From Bradyrhizobiaceae bacterium (GTDB lineage Bacteria > Pseudomonadota > Alphaproteobacteria > Rhizobiales > Xanthobacteraceae), in assembly GCA_020544565.1 (NCBI GenBank), contig CP078014.1, positions 3,908,016 through 3,972,015 on the forward strand: a stretch of 64,000 bases of DNA, given 5' to 3'. The notes beneath the pieces are model-generated. The model had not been told where the DNA came from, searched no databases, and was given only the letters and a program-made list of their open reading frames with translations. Position 1 is the stretch's first letter. The number at the start of each line of letters is the position of its first letter. Positions 1-9,947 of this stretch are shown one piece after another. Made by a program: the position numbers and the translations under genes.

Positions 1-389
1 GCGGCTTCATCGACATTGCCCAGAGCGCGCAGCGGCTGGTGTTCACTGGCACGTTCACGACGGGCGGTCTCGAGGTTGCGTTCGACGACGGCAAAATGCG
101 CATCGTCAAGGAAGGGAAGGTGCGCAAGTTCGTCAATCAGACCGAGCACATCACCTATTCCGTGATCGACGGGATCAAACGGGGACAGTCGGCAAAACTG
201 ATCACCGAACGGGCGGTGTTCGACGTCGTTCCCGAAGGATTGGTTCTGACCGAAGTCGCACCGGGAATCGACGTTCGCCGCGACGTGCTCGATCAGATGG
301 AGTTCGCGCCATGGAAAGTGGCCGACGATCTCAGGCCGATGGAGGCGGCATTCTTCGCCGCGCCGGCGCCGCAGGTCCAAGCTGTCTGA
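1..389 (+). CDS. C-terminal part of a propionate/acetate (YdiF-type) CoA-transferase, truncated by window start
   Basis: The reading frame is open from base 3 and enters from outside the window. A GTG at 39 is internal, because coding continues upstream of it in the same frame. About 128 residues remain and resemble the end of family I acyl-CoA:acetate/3-ketoacid CoA-transferases of the YdiF/propionate CoA-transferase type: a GGLEV segment, a KEGKVRKF strand, an ITERAVF strand and a late APGIDVRRDVLD segment. The active-site glutamate would lie upstream and is not visible. Such enzymes move CoA between short acids, which fits the acyl-CoA catabolic genes that follow. The substrate cannot be given. 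Confidence 0.8.
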   Translation, partial: GFIDIAQSAQRLVFTGTFTTGGLEVAFDDGKMRIVKEGKVRKFVNQTEHITYSVIDGIKRGQSAKLITERAVFDVVPEGLVLTEVAPGIDVRRDVLDQMEFAPWKVADDLRPMEAAFFAAPAPQVQAV

Positions 390-447
390 GCAAGCCGTCT
401 GAGCGGCGCGGACGGCACCGCGGCCGTGAGGCCGAACCGCTGCGCCG

Positions 448-1131
448 TCAGGCCAGCGATCCGACGCTCAACTGGAAGACCTTGCGGGTGTAGGCCTCGA
501 TCTGGTCCATCAGCGTCGTGACGCAGATCAGCGCCGCGCGCTCGTCCTGCCGCACCACGGCCCGCGCCCGCTCGGCATGGAGGATTCCCATCGCGCCGAG
601 GTTCTGCAGATTGGACTCGTGCTTGTAGTAGAACCGGCGTGACATCGCGTGAAGCGGCGAGATCGACCGCGCGGCGAATGGATTGCCGGCGGCACCGGCA
701 ATGAGCTGGTTCGCCTGGAACACCTCGCGCAGATATCGTTCAAGGTCTCCCTGCTTGCCGGCGGTGTCGATTTCATCGGCGGCGACCGTCAGCCGCTCGC
801 GGTCTGGAGCCATGATGCGCCGCGCCGCGCGGGTGGAGATGAAGATCTCCAGTTCCCGCCGGAATTCGATCACCAGAAGCTGTTCGTGGACGTTGATCTC
901 GGTGATCATCAGGCCGTGGCGGGGCAGAATGCTCACCAGGTAGTCGGCCTGCAGGCGCTTCACGGCTTCGCGCACCGGCGTGCGGCCGATTCCGATCTGC
1001 TCGGCCAGTCCTTCCTCGGACCAGTGGCTTCCCGGTGGAAGCTGCAGCGTGACGATCATTTCCTCAAGCAGCCGATGCGCGGTGTGCGCCTGCGACTCTG
1101 CTGGATGAGCGACGACGGCCTTCTTAGCCAT
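448..1131 (-). CDS. GntR family transcriptional regulator, FCD (FadR/VanR) subfamily
   Basis: 227 residues. Residues about 15-80 form the winged helix typical of GntR proteins (IGRTPVREAVKRL recognition-helix region, then the wing LVSILPRHGLMITEI). Residues about 85-215 are an all-helical FCD ligand-binding domain. The ATG at 1131 follows directly on the divergent intergenic region shared with the ABC transporter gene at 1409. This suggests local control of the transporter/acyl-CoA operon, probably by an organic acid or acyl ligand. A second, only distantly similar GntR gene lies at 8020, so the region has two such regulators. The ligand is unknown. Confidence 0.9.
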   Translation of the reverse strand: MAKKAVVAHPAESQAHTAHRLLEEMIVTLQLPPGSHWSEEGLAEQIGIGRTPVREAVKRLQADYLVSILPRHGLMITEINVHEQLLVIEFRRELEIFISTRAARRIMAPDRERLTVAADEIDTAGKQGDLERYLREVFQANQLIAGAAGNPFAARSISPLHAMSRRFYYKHESNLQNLGAMGILHAERARAVVRQDERAALICVTTLMDQIEAYTRKVFQLSVGSLA

Positions 1132-1331
1132 GAGACGTCAAACCTCTGATGCTACGAAACATTCGGCGGTTTGTTTGGGGTCATTGCCCGACCAGCCCGT
1201 CGATCCAGACGCAAGACAACGTTCACGCGAAGCCGCTGCGGTGCGCAGCCGCGTCTTGTTTCGCCGGTGCCCCGATTCTCTTCAATCACTACCTACGTCG
1301 CATATTCCCGCGTTCCAAGCGCGCAATATGG

Positions 1332-1362
1332 TTGACCATTCTATTGTGATATACTACTAGTA
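1332..1362 (+). promoter_or_regulatory. Possible promoter/operator region for the first Liv-type operon
   Basis: The 277-base divergent gap between the GntR gene and the substrate-binding protein gene is much more AT-rich near 1325-1385 than its surroundings. It holds TTGACC (1332-1337), which could serve as a -35 element, and a perfect 8-base palindrome TACTAGTA (1355-1362) about 17 bases further on, within a TGATATACTACTAGTA stretch. GntR/FCD proteins often bind short AT-rich palindromes, so this is the natural operator candidate. No second copy was found nearby, and the assignment is weak. Confidence 0.3.
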
Positions 1363-1408
1363 CGTTACTCAAATAATACAAGAAGCTTAAGTGGAGGGAA
1401 CAGTGAAG

Positions 1409-2587
1409 ATGATCGGCTCAAAAGGGACGTTGCTCGCGGGCCTGATGGCGTGCGGACTGTTTGCCGCGCCAGCCGCGCAAGCTCAGGATGTGGTCAAGAT
1501 CGGACAGATCGAAGCGTTGACCGGCGCCACCGCCACATATGGCTGGATGTCGGCGCAGGGCACCAAGGTCGCCGTCGAGGAGATCAATGCCAAGGGCGGC
1601 TTCAAGGTCGGTGACAAGACCTACAAGCTCGAACTGATCCAGATGGATACCCGCGGCGAACCGCGCGAGGCCACGGTTCAGTTCCGCAAGATGATGGAAG
1701 ACAACGTCAAGTTCGTGTTCGGGCCGTTCCTCACGAACGTCTATAACGCCATCGAGCCGATCGCCAATCAGAACAACGGCAAGTTCCTGCTGTTCGCGGG
1801 CGCCACGTCGGCCCATCACGCGCTCGGCAAGCCCGATCATGACTACCTGCTGCGCACCTGGAATTGGGACGCGGGGTCCGTCGGCTTCGGCAAGCTGATG
1901 GTCGACTATCTGAAGAAGCTGAACACCAAGAAGGTGGCGATGCTTTTCCAGAATGACGCCTTCGGCAAGACCGCGGTCGATATCTATTCGGCGATGTTCA
2001 AGGAAGCAGGCATCGAGCTTCAGGTCGAATTGTTCGAGCCCGGCACCAAGGACTTCAGCGCGGCATTGGCCAAGCTCGCGGCCGGCAAGCCGGACTTTCT
2101 GTTCCCCGGCTATTCCGACGCGGTGCTGTACGACATCGTGCGTCAGTCGACCGAATCGGGCTTCGGCGACCGCTTCTTCCTCGTTCGCGGCTCGATCGGT
2201 CCGGCGCTCAAGAACAAGGACGCCATCGCGGACTATATCGCTTACGTGCCGAAATACTTCGAGGCGGCGGAAAAGACCGATCCGAAGGTCAAGGCCTTCA
2301 TCGAGAGCTACAAGAAGACCTTCAAGCGCGATTTCCCTTACGATCAGGCACCGCTCTGCTCGTCGTCCTGCTACGATCACGTCTACATGCTGGTGGAGGC
2401 CATGAAGAAGGCCGGCACCGTGGATGACGTCGCCAAGATCCGCGCCGCGCTGATGGACATGACCCACGACGGCGTGTGGAAGATCAAATACGACAAGACC
2501 GGCGAAGCCGTGTTCGGATTTGACGTCGTGCACGTGCGCAAGGGCGGCAAGATCGAAGTGGTCCCCTACGACCCCACCAAGCAATGA
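1409..2587 (+). CDS. Branched-chain amino acid/organic acid ABC transporter, periplasmic substrate-binding protein
   Basis: Type I periplasmic binding protein of the Leu/Ile/Val (HAAT) family, 392 residues from the ATG at 1409. GGAGGG at 1393-1398 lies 10 bases before this ATG; GTG codons at 1403 and 1391 are in frame and possible. The signal peptide is a short basic stretch, a hydrophobic core and an AQA-type cleavage site near residue 24. The mature part starts with VVKIGQIEALTG, typical of the family, and shows the two-lobe pattern (GPFLTNVYNAIEP; MLFQNDAFGKTA). It delivers ligand to the permeases and ATPases at 2694-5946. Nearby CoA-ester genes suggest a carboxylic acid rather than an amino acid; this is inference. 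Confidence 0.9.
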   Translation: MIGSKGTLLAGLMACGLFAAPAAQAQDVVKIGQIEALTGATATYGWMSAQGTKVAVEEINAKGGFKVGDKTYKLELIQMDTRGEPREATVQFRKMMEDNVKFVFGPFLTNVYNAIEPIANQNNGKFLLFAGATSAHHALGKPDHDYLLRTWNWDAGSVGFGKLMVDYLKKLNTKKVAMLFQNDAFGKTAVDIYSAMFKEAGIELQVELFEPGTKDFSAALAKLAAGKPDFLFPGYSDAVLYDIVRQSTESGFGDRFFLVRGSIGPALKNKDAIADYIAYVPKYFEAAEKTDPKVKAFIESYKKTFKRDFPYDQAPLCSSSCYDHVYMLVEAMKKAGTVDDVAKIRAALMDMTHDGVWKIKYDKTGEAVFGFDVVHVRKGGKIEVVPYDPTKQ

Positions 2588-2598
2588 CGTGTGGCACG

Positions 2599-2622
2599 CG
2601 CGCTCCGGTTCGCCGGAGCGCG
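2599..2622 (+). terminator. GC-rich stem-loop between binding protein and permease genes
   Basis: A perfect 10-base stem, CGCGCTCCGG/CCGGAGCGCG, closes a TTCG tetraloop and is followed by TTTGCTTT. It begins 12 bases after the stop of the binding protein gene and 71 bases before the permease gene. It can act as a partial terminator or as a 3' stabiliser that leaves binding-protein mRNA in excess over the membrane components, an arrangement known for periplasmic permease operons. Confidence 0.65.
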
Positions 2623-2693
2623 TTTGCTTTCGTGGCGGCCTGCCCTCCGGGCAAGGTCTCCCTTGACGTTGTCTTCCAACGGACACCACTTCG

Positions 2694-3554
2694 ATGACGC
2701 AGCTAATTATTGGGCAATTGCTCAACGGCGTGATTGTGGGCTCGCTTTACGGCATCATCGCGCTCGGCGTGACGCTCACTTTCGGATTGACCGGCATCGT
2801 CAACTTTGCGCTTGGCGCATTCATGATGCTCGGTGCTTACGCCACCTGGTATTTCTACGACGTTCTCGGCGTCATGTATCCGCTGGCGGTGCTGGGCGCG
2901 GTCGTGGTGGTCAGCATCATCGGATACATCTCCGATCTCGCGCTGTTTCAGTTCACCCGCGGCAACCTGGTCAACGGCCTTCTGGTGTCGATCGGCATGA
3001 TCTCGGTATTCGAGGCGCTGGTGCTGTTCGCCTTCACCACGACGCCAAAAGATCTGACCTATGTGCTGCCAGGCGCGTTCCGGATTGCCGGCTTCGCGCT
3101 GCCGAAGATCAAGATCGTGGTCTGCGGCGTGTTCTTCGCGGTAATCTTCGGCACCTATCTCGCCCTGACCAGGACCTGGCTGGGACGCGCCGCTTTCGCC
3201 TATGCGCAAAACCCGGAAGCCGCGGCGCTGATGGGAATCCGCACGGCAAGGCTGCAGACCATCGTGGTCGTGTATTCGACGGCGCTGGCGGGTCTCGGTG
3301 GCGGACTCTATGCCAGCATGTATTCGCTCGAGCCGACCATCGGCTCGGCCTACATTCTCAAGGCGGTCGAGGCCGCCATTCTCGCCGGCGTCGGCAGCGT
3401 GATCGGCGCGCTCGGCGGCGGCATCATTCTCGGCGTCAGCGAAAACATCGGATCGGTGTTCTTTCCGTCGGCCTTCCGCGACGCCTATGGGCTTATCTTC
3501 CTGATCGCCATTCTCCTCGTGCGCCCAGGCGGCCTGTTCGGAGATCGGCCATGA
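2694..3554 (+). CDS. Branched-chain-type ABC transporter permease (LivH family)
   Basis: 286 residues, about eight hydrophobic membrane segments, with the LivH family opening (QLLNGVIVGSLYGIIALGVTLTFG) and the conserved VNFALGAFMMLGAY segment. It ends with a basic tail after LVRPGGLFG. Its stop overlaps the start of the next permease by the four-base ATGA at 3551-3554, indicating translational coupling. It pairs with the LivM-type protein to make the inner-membrane channel. Confidence 0.93.
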   Translation: MTQLIIGQLLNGVIVGSLYGIIALGVTLTFGLTGIVNFALGAFMMLGAYATWYFYDVLGVMYPLAVLGAVVVVSIIGYISDLALFQFTRGNLVNGLLVSIGMISVFEALVLFAFTTTPKDLTYVLPGAFRIAGFALPKIKIVVCGVFFAVIFGTYLALTRTWLGRAAFAYAQNPEAAALMGIRTARLQTIVVVYSTALAGLGGGLYASMYSLEPTIGSAYILKAVEAAILAGVGSVIGALGGGIILGVSENIGSVFFPSAFRDAYGLIFLIAILLVRPGGLFGDRP

Positions 3555-4489
3555 AGTACGCGATCGGTGTCGGGCTTCTTCTCGCGCTGGTGGCGCCACT
3601 CGCAGTCCACAGCGACTCCGTTCTGGCGATCGCCATCTATGGCTTCATGGCGGCGTCGCTGGCGGTGAGCTTCAATCTCATCTTCGGATTCACCGGCCAG
3701 CTGTCGATGTTCCATGCCGCATCCTTCGGCGTGTCGGCCTATATCGTGACCATTCTGGTCACGACCTATGGCTGGAATTTCTGGGCCGCGATCGTCCCGG
3801 CCTTGGTCGTGGTGGCGCTGTTGTCGCTGATCGTGGGAACGATCTGCTTCCGCTTCAAGCTGAAGGAGTTCTATTTCGCGGTGGTCACCATGGGATTCTC
3901 CGAGGTGCTGCGGCTGATCACGCTGAACTGGAACAGCGTCACCAACGGCTCGCTTGGCATCACCGTCATGGCCAAGCCGACCATCTGGACCCCGTCCGGG
4001 AGCTTCGCCATTTCCAGCGGTGTCGCATGGTACTACCTGACCCTCGCGCTGCTGGTGTTCGTCTATTTCATCTGCCAGCGGGTTCTGTCGTCGTGGATCG
4101 GACGCTGCCTCGCGGCCATCCGGCTGAACGATCAGCTCGGCGAAACCCTCGGCATCGACGTGTTCAAGTACAAGCTCCTGAGCTTTGCGGTCGGCAGCGC
4201 GCTGGCCGGTCTCGTCGGCGCGTTCTATGGCTTCTATTCGGGCTTCGTCGAGCCGCATTATCTCTCGATTCCGCTCGGCCTCGACATCGTCGCGATGGTT
4301 CTACTCGGAGGCGTGAATTCGCTGATTGGCCCGGTGATCGGCGCGCTGGTGCTGACGGCGTTGCCGCACGTCATCGAACTCGGCGCGGAACTGCGCATCG
4401 CTCTCTACGGCTCCATCCTCATCTTTGTCATCCTGGTGATGCCGAAAGGCATCGTCGGCCTCATCACGAGCAGAAAAAATGCTGCTTGA
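3551..4489 (+). CDS. Branched-chain-type ABC transporter permease (LivM family)
   Basis: 312 residues from the ATG at 3551, chosen because it overlaps the preceding stop as ATGA; the reading frame extends upstream but only as a shadow of livH. Multiple membrane helices, with LivM hallmarks: AASLAVSFNLIFGFTGQLS near the N-terminus, IRLNDQLGETLGIDVFKYKL in the cytoplasmic loop that contacts the ATPases, and the closing VLLGGVNSLIGPVIGA and MPKGIVGL segments. It overlaps the following ATPase gene by 11 bases. Confidence 0.93.
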   Translation: MKYAIGVGLLLALVAPLAVHSDSVLAIAIYGFMAASLAVSFNLIFGFTGQLSMFHAASFGVSAYIVTILVTTYGWNFWAAIVPALVVVALLSLIVGTICFRFKLKEFYFAVVTMGFSEVLRLITLNWNSVTNGSLGITVMAKPTIWTPSGSFAISSGVAWYYLTLALLVFVYFICQRVLSSWIGRCLAAIRLNDQLGETLGIDVFKYKLLSFAVGSALAGLVGAFYGFYSGFVEPHYLSIPLGLDIVAMVLLGGVNSLIGPVIGALVLTALPHVIELGAELRIALYGSILIFVILVMPKGIVGLITSRKNAA

Positions 4490-5241
4490 AATCCAGAACC
4501 TGACGAAACGCTTCGGCGGCCTGACCGCGGTCTCCAACGTCTCCTTTGCGATCGAGCGGGGGGAGATCATCGGAATCTTCGGTCCGAACGGGTCCGGCAA
4601 GACGACGACGCTGAGCCTGATCGCGGGAATCCTGAAGCCCACCAGCGGCGCGATCCTGTGGAAGGGGCGTGACATCAGCACGCTGACGCCGTTCGAGGTG
4701 GCGCAGCAGGGGCTGGTGAAGACGTTCCAGAATCCGCAACTGTTTCCGGAACTGACCGTGGTCGAGCACATGCGGATCGCATGTCATCTCCACATCAAGC
4801 GCGCGCTCGGGATCGGGCGACTGCGGACGCTGGTTGGTGGCTTGCCCGCCGATCTCGAGCGGACGCTGTCGCAGAAGGTCGATCAGATGCTCGAGCTCTG
4901 CCGCCTCAAGGGGCAGCGCAACGACGAAGCCGGGGCGTTGTCCTACGGCGGGGAGAAGATGCTCGGCGTCGCCATGGGGATGGTGTGCGACCCGGAACTG
5001 CTGTTGCTGGACGAGCCGGCGTCCGGTCTCGGCCATGACGAGATCACCAATCTCGATGCCGTTCTGCGAGATCTGAAGTCCCATGGCGTCACGCTCTGCA
5101 TCATCGATCACAAGGTCGGCTTCCTCGGCCGGCTGGCGGATCGCTCGATCGCCCTTCATCACGGGGCCGTCATCGCTACCGGCACGACGGCCGATGTCCT
5201 CGCCAACGATGCTGTCATTGCAGCCTACCTAGGCAAGAAAC

Positions 5242-5249
<8 letters not shown>
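4479..5249 (+). CDS. Branched-chain-type ABC transporter ATP-binding protein (LivG family)
   Basis: 256 residues. Walker A GPNGSGKTT lies near residue 35. The signature is unusual, LSYGGEKMLGVAM in place of the usual LSGGQ or LPYGxQR, and is followed by Walker B (LLLLDEPASGLG). The H-loop is IIDHKVGFLG, where LivG usually has an EHD(M)-type sequence. The gene overlaps both neighbours (4479-4489 with livM, 5242-5249 with livF), so it is part of one tightly coupled unit. It hydrolyses ATP at the cytoplasmic face of the permease pair. Confidence 0.92.
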
Positions 5250-5946
<697 letters not shown>

Positions 5947-5973
5947 CGGCAACGGCTCCGGCGGAGGTGTGAC

Positions 5974-6735
5974 GTGACGGACGACAGCGACAAGGTGGTG
6001 GGCGTGGAGAAGCGGGGCGGGGTGGCGATCGTCACCTTGCTGCGCTCCGCCCGGCGCAATTCCATGGATCAGGCGCTAGTGGACGGCGTCAAGGCCGCTT
6101 TGCTGCAACTCGATCGCGACGACGGGATCGGCGCCATTGTTCTCGTCGGCGCGGCGCCGGGCTTTTCGGCGGGGAGCGATCTGAAATTCATCGGCGCGCT
6201 GGATCTCGAGGCCATGGGACGGTTCGAGCAGGAATGCGGCGATCTCGGCCGCCTGATCGGCTTTATCAGCAAGCCGGTGGTCGCCGCGGTGGAAATGTTC
6301 GCCGTCGGCGGCGGCTTCACGCTGGCGACATGCTGCGATGTGGTGGTGGCCGGCCGCGGATCGAGCTGGAGTCTGCCCGAGGTGCCGCATGGCTGGCTCA
6401 CGCCGTGGGGCATCAAGTCGCTGGTCGCGCGCGTCGGCCTCGTCAAGGCGCGGCTGCTGTGCTTCTGCCTTGAGCCGCTGACGGCCGAGGATGCCCGCGC
6501 CATCGGCGTCGTCGATTATTGCTGCGACGATGGCGAGGCGCTCACGACCGCGACGGCCATCGCCGAAAAGCTGGCGGCGTTGCCGCGCCCGGCGGTGGCG
6601 GCGACCAAGCGGTTCTTCTCCGCCTATCTGATGGACAACGCAGAGGCGATGGATTTCGAGGCCAACCGGCTGTTTCTCGATAATTGCCGCGAGACCGCCG
6701 CCCAGGCCACCCTCGACAAGTTCCGTCGCCGCTGA
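5974..6735 (+). CDS. Enoyl-CoA hydratase/isomerase (crotonase) family protein
   Basis: 253 residues, GTG start at 5974 with GGAGG ten bases upstream. Crotonase fold: the first oxyanion-hole segment is FSAGSDLKF near residues 65-73, and the second oxyanion and active-site segment is AVGGGFTLATCCDVVVAG, followed by LPEVPHGW. It should act on an acyl-CoA (hydration, isomerisation or a related reaction). Position between the ABC transporter and an acyl-CoA dehydrogenase suggests both enzymes process the imported acid as its CoA ester. Exact reaction not predictable. Confidence 0.88.
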   Translation: MTDDSDKVVGVEKRGGVAIVTLLRSARRNSMDQALVDGVKAALLQLDRDDGIGAIVLVGAAPGFSAGSDLKFIGALDLEAMGRFEQECGDLGRLIGFISKPVVAAVEMFAVGGGFTLATCCDVVVAGRGSSWSLPEVPHGWLTPWGIKSLVARVGLVKARLLCFCLEPLTAEDARAIGVVDYCCDDGEALTTATAIAEKLAALPRPAVAATKRFFSAYLMDNAEAMDFEANRLFLDNCRETAAQATLDKFRRR

Positions 6736-6772
6736 TTCCGGCAAGAACGACAGGACAACGAAAGGAGCGGCC

Positions 6773-7915
6773 ATGCTGCTTGATCTCAACGAAGACGAAG
6801 CGCTGCTGAAGAGCGGCCTGGAGCAGTTCTGCGAGGGTTCGCTTCGGCCGAAGATCAAGCCGTTCGCGGATCGCCACGAATTTCCCGCGGATCTGGTGCG
6901 GGAATTTCTCTCGCTCGGCTTCATGGGCACAGCCTACGATCCGGATTATGCCGGCGGCGGGCTTGGCACCCGCGGTGCGGCCATTGTCGCGGAGACGCTG
7001 GCGCGGGTCGAGCCGGGGTTTGCCGCGATCTATCTTTGCAACAGCGCGCCGATGACGGTGATCGCGCGCTACGGCTCCGACGAGTTGAAGCGGAAATGGC
7101 TGGAGCCGCTGTGCCGCGGCGATTTCATCGCCTCGTTCGGGGTCACCGAGCCGAGCGGCGGCTCCGATGTCGCGAGCGTCAAGATGCGCGCGGTGGAGGA
7201 TGGCGACCATTTTGTGCTGTCGGGATCGAAGGTGTTTTCCACCAATGCCGGCACCCCGCTGCACGCCGTCTCCACCTTCGTCGCCCAAACGGATCCGGAC
7301 CTGGGGCCCAGGGGGCTTTCGACATTCGTGGTCCCGGTCGGAACGCCCGGCTTCAAGGTCGGCAAGGCGGGCCGCAAGATCGGCTGGCGGATCGCCGATT
7401 CGGTCGAGCTGTTTCTCGACGAATGCCGCGTGCCGAAAGCGAACATGGTCGGCAACCGCGGCGACGGCCTGAAGCAGATCCTGACCACGCTCAGCATCGG
7501 CCGGATCCTGGTCGGCTCAACCGGCCTCGGCCTCGCCCGCAAGGCGCTCGATCTCGCCAAGAGTTATGGCGCGGGCCGCAAGGTCGGCGGCGTGCCGATT
7601 TTCAATCATCAGGGTTTGACGTTCCCGCTCGCCGACGCGCTTACCAAGATTCATGCCGCCGAGCTGATGCTGCGCAACGCGGCGTGCCTTGCGGATGCGG
7701 ATCGCCCGTTCCGGCTCGAGACCTCGATGGCCAAGCTGTTCGCCACGGAAATGGCGAGCGAGGTCGCCGACATCGCGCTGCAGGTCCATGGCGGCTATGG
7801 CGCCTTCGAGGAATATGACGTCTCCAGCCTGATTGGCGAGGCGCGGGTGCTGCGCATTCTGGAAGGCACCAGCGAGATTCAGCGGCTGGTGATCGCCCGC
7901 GAACTGACCGCCTGA
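6773..7915 (+). CDS. Acyl-CoA dehydrogenase, short/medium-chain type
   Basis: 380 residues, the usual family length. FAD-binding segments: FGVTEPSGGSDVASVKMRA in the middle domain and a C-terminal HGGYGAFEEYDV stretch. The catalytic-base motif ILEGTSEIQRL places the glutamate at about residue 364, the MCAD/SCAD position. It makes a 2-enoyl-CoA from an acyl-CoA, passing electrons to ETF. Start ATG 6773 is preceded by AAGGAG. It completes, with the upstream hydratase, two consecutive beta-oxidation-type steps. Confidence 0.92.
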   Translation: MLLDLNEDEALLKSGLEQFCEGSLRPKIKPFADRHEFPADLVREFLSLGFMGTAYDPDYAGGGLGTRGAAIVAETLARVEPGFAAIYLCNSAPMTVIARYGSDELKRKWLEPLCRGDFIASFGVTEPSGGSDVASVKMRAVEDGDHFVLSGSKVFSTNAGTPLHAVSTFVAQTDPDLGPRGLSTFVVPVGTPGFKVGKAGRKIGWRIADSVELFLDECRVPKANMVGNRGDGLKQILTTLSIGRILVGSTGLGLARKALDLAKSYGAGRKVGGVPIFNHQGLTFPLADALTKIHAAELMLRNAACLADADRPFRLETSMAKLFATEMASEVADIALQVHGGYGAFEEYDVSSLIGEARVLRILEGTSEIQRLVIARELTA

Positions 7916-8019
7916 CGCGCTGCGGCGCGCTTGCCGCTGGCGGTTGCCTGTGGGATACCGGACACCGGATCGCCTGACTGATTCATCGTCGGGCGAGCGA
8001 TCATCTGTCAGGCAAACGG

Positions 8020-8766
8020 TTGTCGGTTTTGCGGACTGCAAAGGACAAAAGCCTTCCGTCGGCCCCGGCTCGCGGGCGCAAAAAGGTCGCCGCGTCCCGG
8101 CCGCGCGCAGACGCCGCGGCGGGCGCGCAGCACAATGCCGGCTCGCTGACGGATATCGCCTACGGACAACTTGAAGAGCTGATCGTCACCCTGCAATTGC
8201 CGCCTGGCGCGGTGCTGTCGGAGCAGGTTCTGGCCACCCGGCTCAAGATCGGCCGCACGCCCATTCGCGAGGCGTTGCAGCGTCTGGCGCGCGACGGCCT
8301 GGTCAACATCCTGCCGCGGCGGGGAATCCTCGTCTCCGATATCAATTTGCGCGCTCAGCTCCGACTTCTCGAAGTGCGGCGTGAGTTGGAGCGCCTGATG
8401 GCGCGCGCGGCGGCGGAGCGCGCCAGCGAGGACGAATTGCGCCAGTTCGCCGAGATCGCCAAGGGCATGCGCAAGACGGCCGGCACCGCCGACGATCTCA
8501 CCTTCATGCGGCTCGATCATCAGCTCAACGCCCTGATCTCGTCAGCGGCGCGCAACGAGTTCGCCAGCCGCTCGATGGGGCTGATGCACGGCCTGTCCCG
8601 CCGTTTCTGGTATCATCACTACAAGGAGGCGGCCGATCTGCCGCTGGCGGCGCGGCTTCATGCCGAGGTTGCCGAGGCCATCGCTGCTCGCGATCCGCAG
8701 AAGGCGGCGGACGCATCCGACCGTCTTGTCGGCTATATCGAAAGCTTCGCCCGCTCGACGCTGTGA
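8020..8766 (+). CDS. GntR family transcriptional regulator, FCD subfamily
   Basis: 248 residues. No ATG or GTG is available upstream of the helix-turn-helix, so a TTG at 8020 is the best start (8029 TTG is an alternative). The first 45 residues are basic, alanine-rich and unstructured. Winged helix about residues 45-110 (LKIGRTPIREALQRLARDG; ILPRRGILVSDINL), FCD domain about 118-240. Convergent with the alcohol dehydrogenase gene, with 31 bases between stops. It may govern the upstream acyl-CoA genes or the downstream hydroxylase operon. Confidence 0.85.
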   Translation: MSVLRTAKDKSLPSAPARGRKKVAASRPRADAAAGAQHNAGSLTDIAYGQLEELIVTLQLPPGAVLSEQVLATRLKIGRTPIREALQRLARDGLVNILPRRGILVSDINLRAQLRLLEVRRELERLMARAAAERASEDELRQFAEIAKGMRKTAGTADDLTFMRLDHQLNALISSAARNEFASRSMGLMHGLSRRFWYHHYKEAADLPLAARLHAEVAEAIAARDPQKAADASDRLVGYIESFARSTL

Positions 8767-8797
8767 TCGGCGAGCGATGCGTTCGCGGGGCCGCGCT

Positions 8798-9907
8798 TCA
8801 GAAGGTGATTACGGTCCGGATGGTTTTTCCCTGCCGCAACAGATCGAAGCCGCTGTTGATCTGATCGAGGGCGATGCGGCCGGTGATCAGTTCGTCGAGC
8901 TTCAGCTTGCCGTCGAGATAGGCTTGCGCGAGCAGGGGGAAATCGCGGCGCGGCCGCGCTCCGCCATAGCTCGAACGGCGCAGGCGCTTCTCCCCCATCA
9001 GCGAGCCCCAGCGGAAGCTCACGTCCTTCGCGACATCGATCTTGCCGAGCCAGATGACTTCGCCGCCCGGCCGCACCGCTTCCGTGGTCTGCCGGAAGGC
9101 GGTGGGATGACCGGCGGATTCGAGAACGACATCGACGCCGCGGCCCTTGGTGGCCGCCCCGGCGGCCTCGACCGGGTCTTGCGTGCTGGCGTTGATGCGC
9201 TGTGTCGCGCCCATAGTTGCGGCGCGTGCAAGTTTGGCGTCGTCGAGGTCGACGGCGATGATATTCTCTGCGCCCGCCATGGCGGCGCCCTGAATGGCCG
9301 CAAGTCCGACCGCGCCGCAGCCGAACACCATCACCGTGTCGCCGTGGCGGATGTCGGCGACGTTGAGGGCGGCGCCGACGCCGGTCATGACGCCGCAGCC
9401 GATCAGGCAGGAGCGGTCGAACGGCATGTCCTTCGGCACCACCACCACCTGCTGCGCCGGCAGCACGCAGACTTCGGCGAACGCGCCGAGAAACATCAGA
9501 TGGGTGAGCGGTTGTCCGGAGCCGAGCGCGGCTTTCGAGCGGCCGTCGAAATGCAGGCCCTTCGGCCCTTCCTCGAGATAGGTCTCGCAGAGTATCGGCT
9601 GGCCGCGATCGCAATGGAAGCAGTGGCCGCAATGCGGATTCCACGACAGCACGACATGATCGCCGACGCGGATGCCGGTGACGTCGCTGCCGATCTCCTC
9701 GACGATGCCGGAGGCTTCGTGCCCGAGGATCATGGGCAGCGGATAGCGCAGCGAGCCGTCGATGACTTCGAGATCGGTATGACACAGGCTCGCGGCCTTC
9801 ATCCTGACCACCACGTCGTCGGGCGACGGTCCGGACGTGGTGACGGATTCGATGCTCAGCGGCGCGCCGGCCTTGTGCAGCACGGCCGCCCGGTAGGTCA
9901 GGCTCAT
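8798..9907 (-). CDS. Zinc-dependent alcohol dehydrogenase (MDR superfamily, class III-like)
   Basis: 369 residues. Catalytic zinc ligands Cys42 (in SLCHTD), His63-Glu64 (GHEASG) and Cys171. Structural zinc cysteines at 93, 96, 99 and 107. The NAD(P)-binding Rossmann motif GCGAVG begins near residue 196. Overall closest in pattern to S-(hydroxymethyl)glutathione/long-chain alcohol dehydrogenases, but no glutathione specificity can be read off. It is the last of five minus-strand genes (start 11773) and could oxidise the alcohol formed by the upstream hydroxylase; that link is inference. Confidence 0.9.
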   Translation of the reverse strand: MSLTYRAAVLHKAGAPLSIESVTTSGPSPDDVVVRMKAASLCHTDLEVIDGSLRYPLPMILGHEASGIVEEIGSDVTGIRVGDHVVLSWNPHCGHCFHCDRGQPILCETYLEEGPKGLHFDGRSKAALGSGQPLTHLMFLGAFAEVCVLPAQQVVVVPKDMPFDRSCLIGCGVMTGVGAALNVADIRHGDTVMVFGCGAVGLAAIQGAAMAGAENIIAVDLDDAKLARAATMGATQRINASTQDPVEAAGAATKGRGVDVVLESAGHPTAFRQTTEAVRPGGEVIWLGKIDVAKDVSFRWGSLMGEKRLRRSSYGGARPRRDFPLLAQAYLDGKLKLDELITGRIALDQINSGFDLLRQGKTIRTVITF

Positions 9908-9947
9908 GGTTGGATATCCCTGGGGCTGCGATCGGCGGCCGCGCCGG

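Noticed and set aside
2591..3550. Open plus-strand frame upstream of livM that would make it a 632-residue protein
   Set aside because: The first 320 codons read arginine/histidine-rich shadow of livH in another frame; ATG 3551 with ATGA overlap is the real start.
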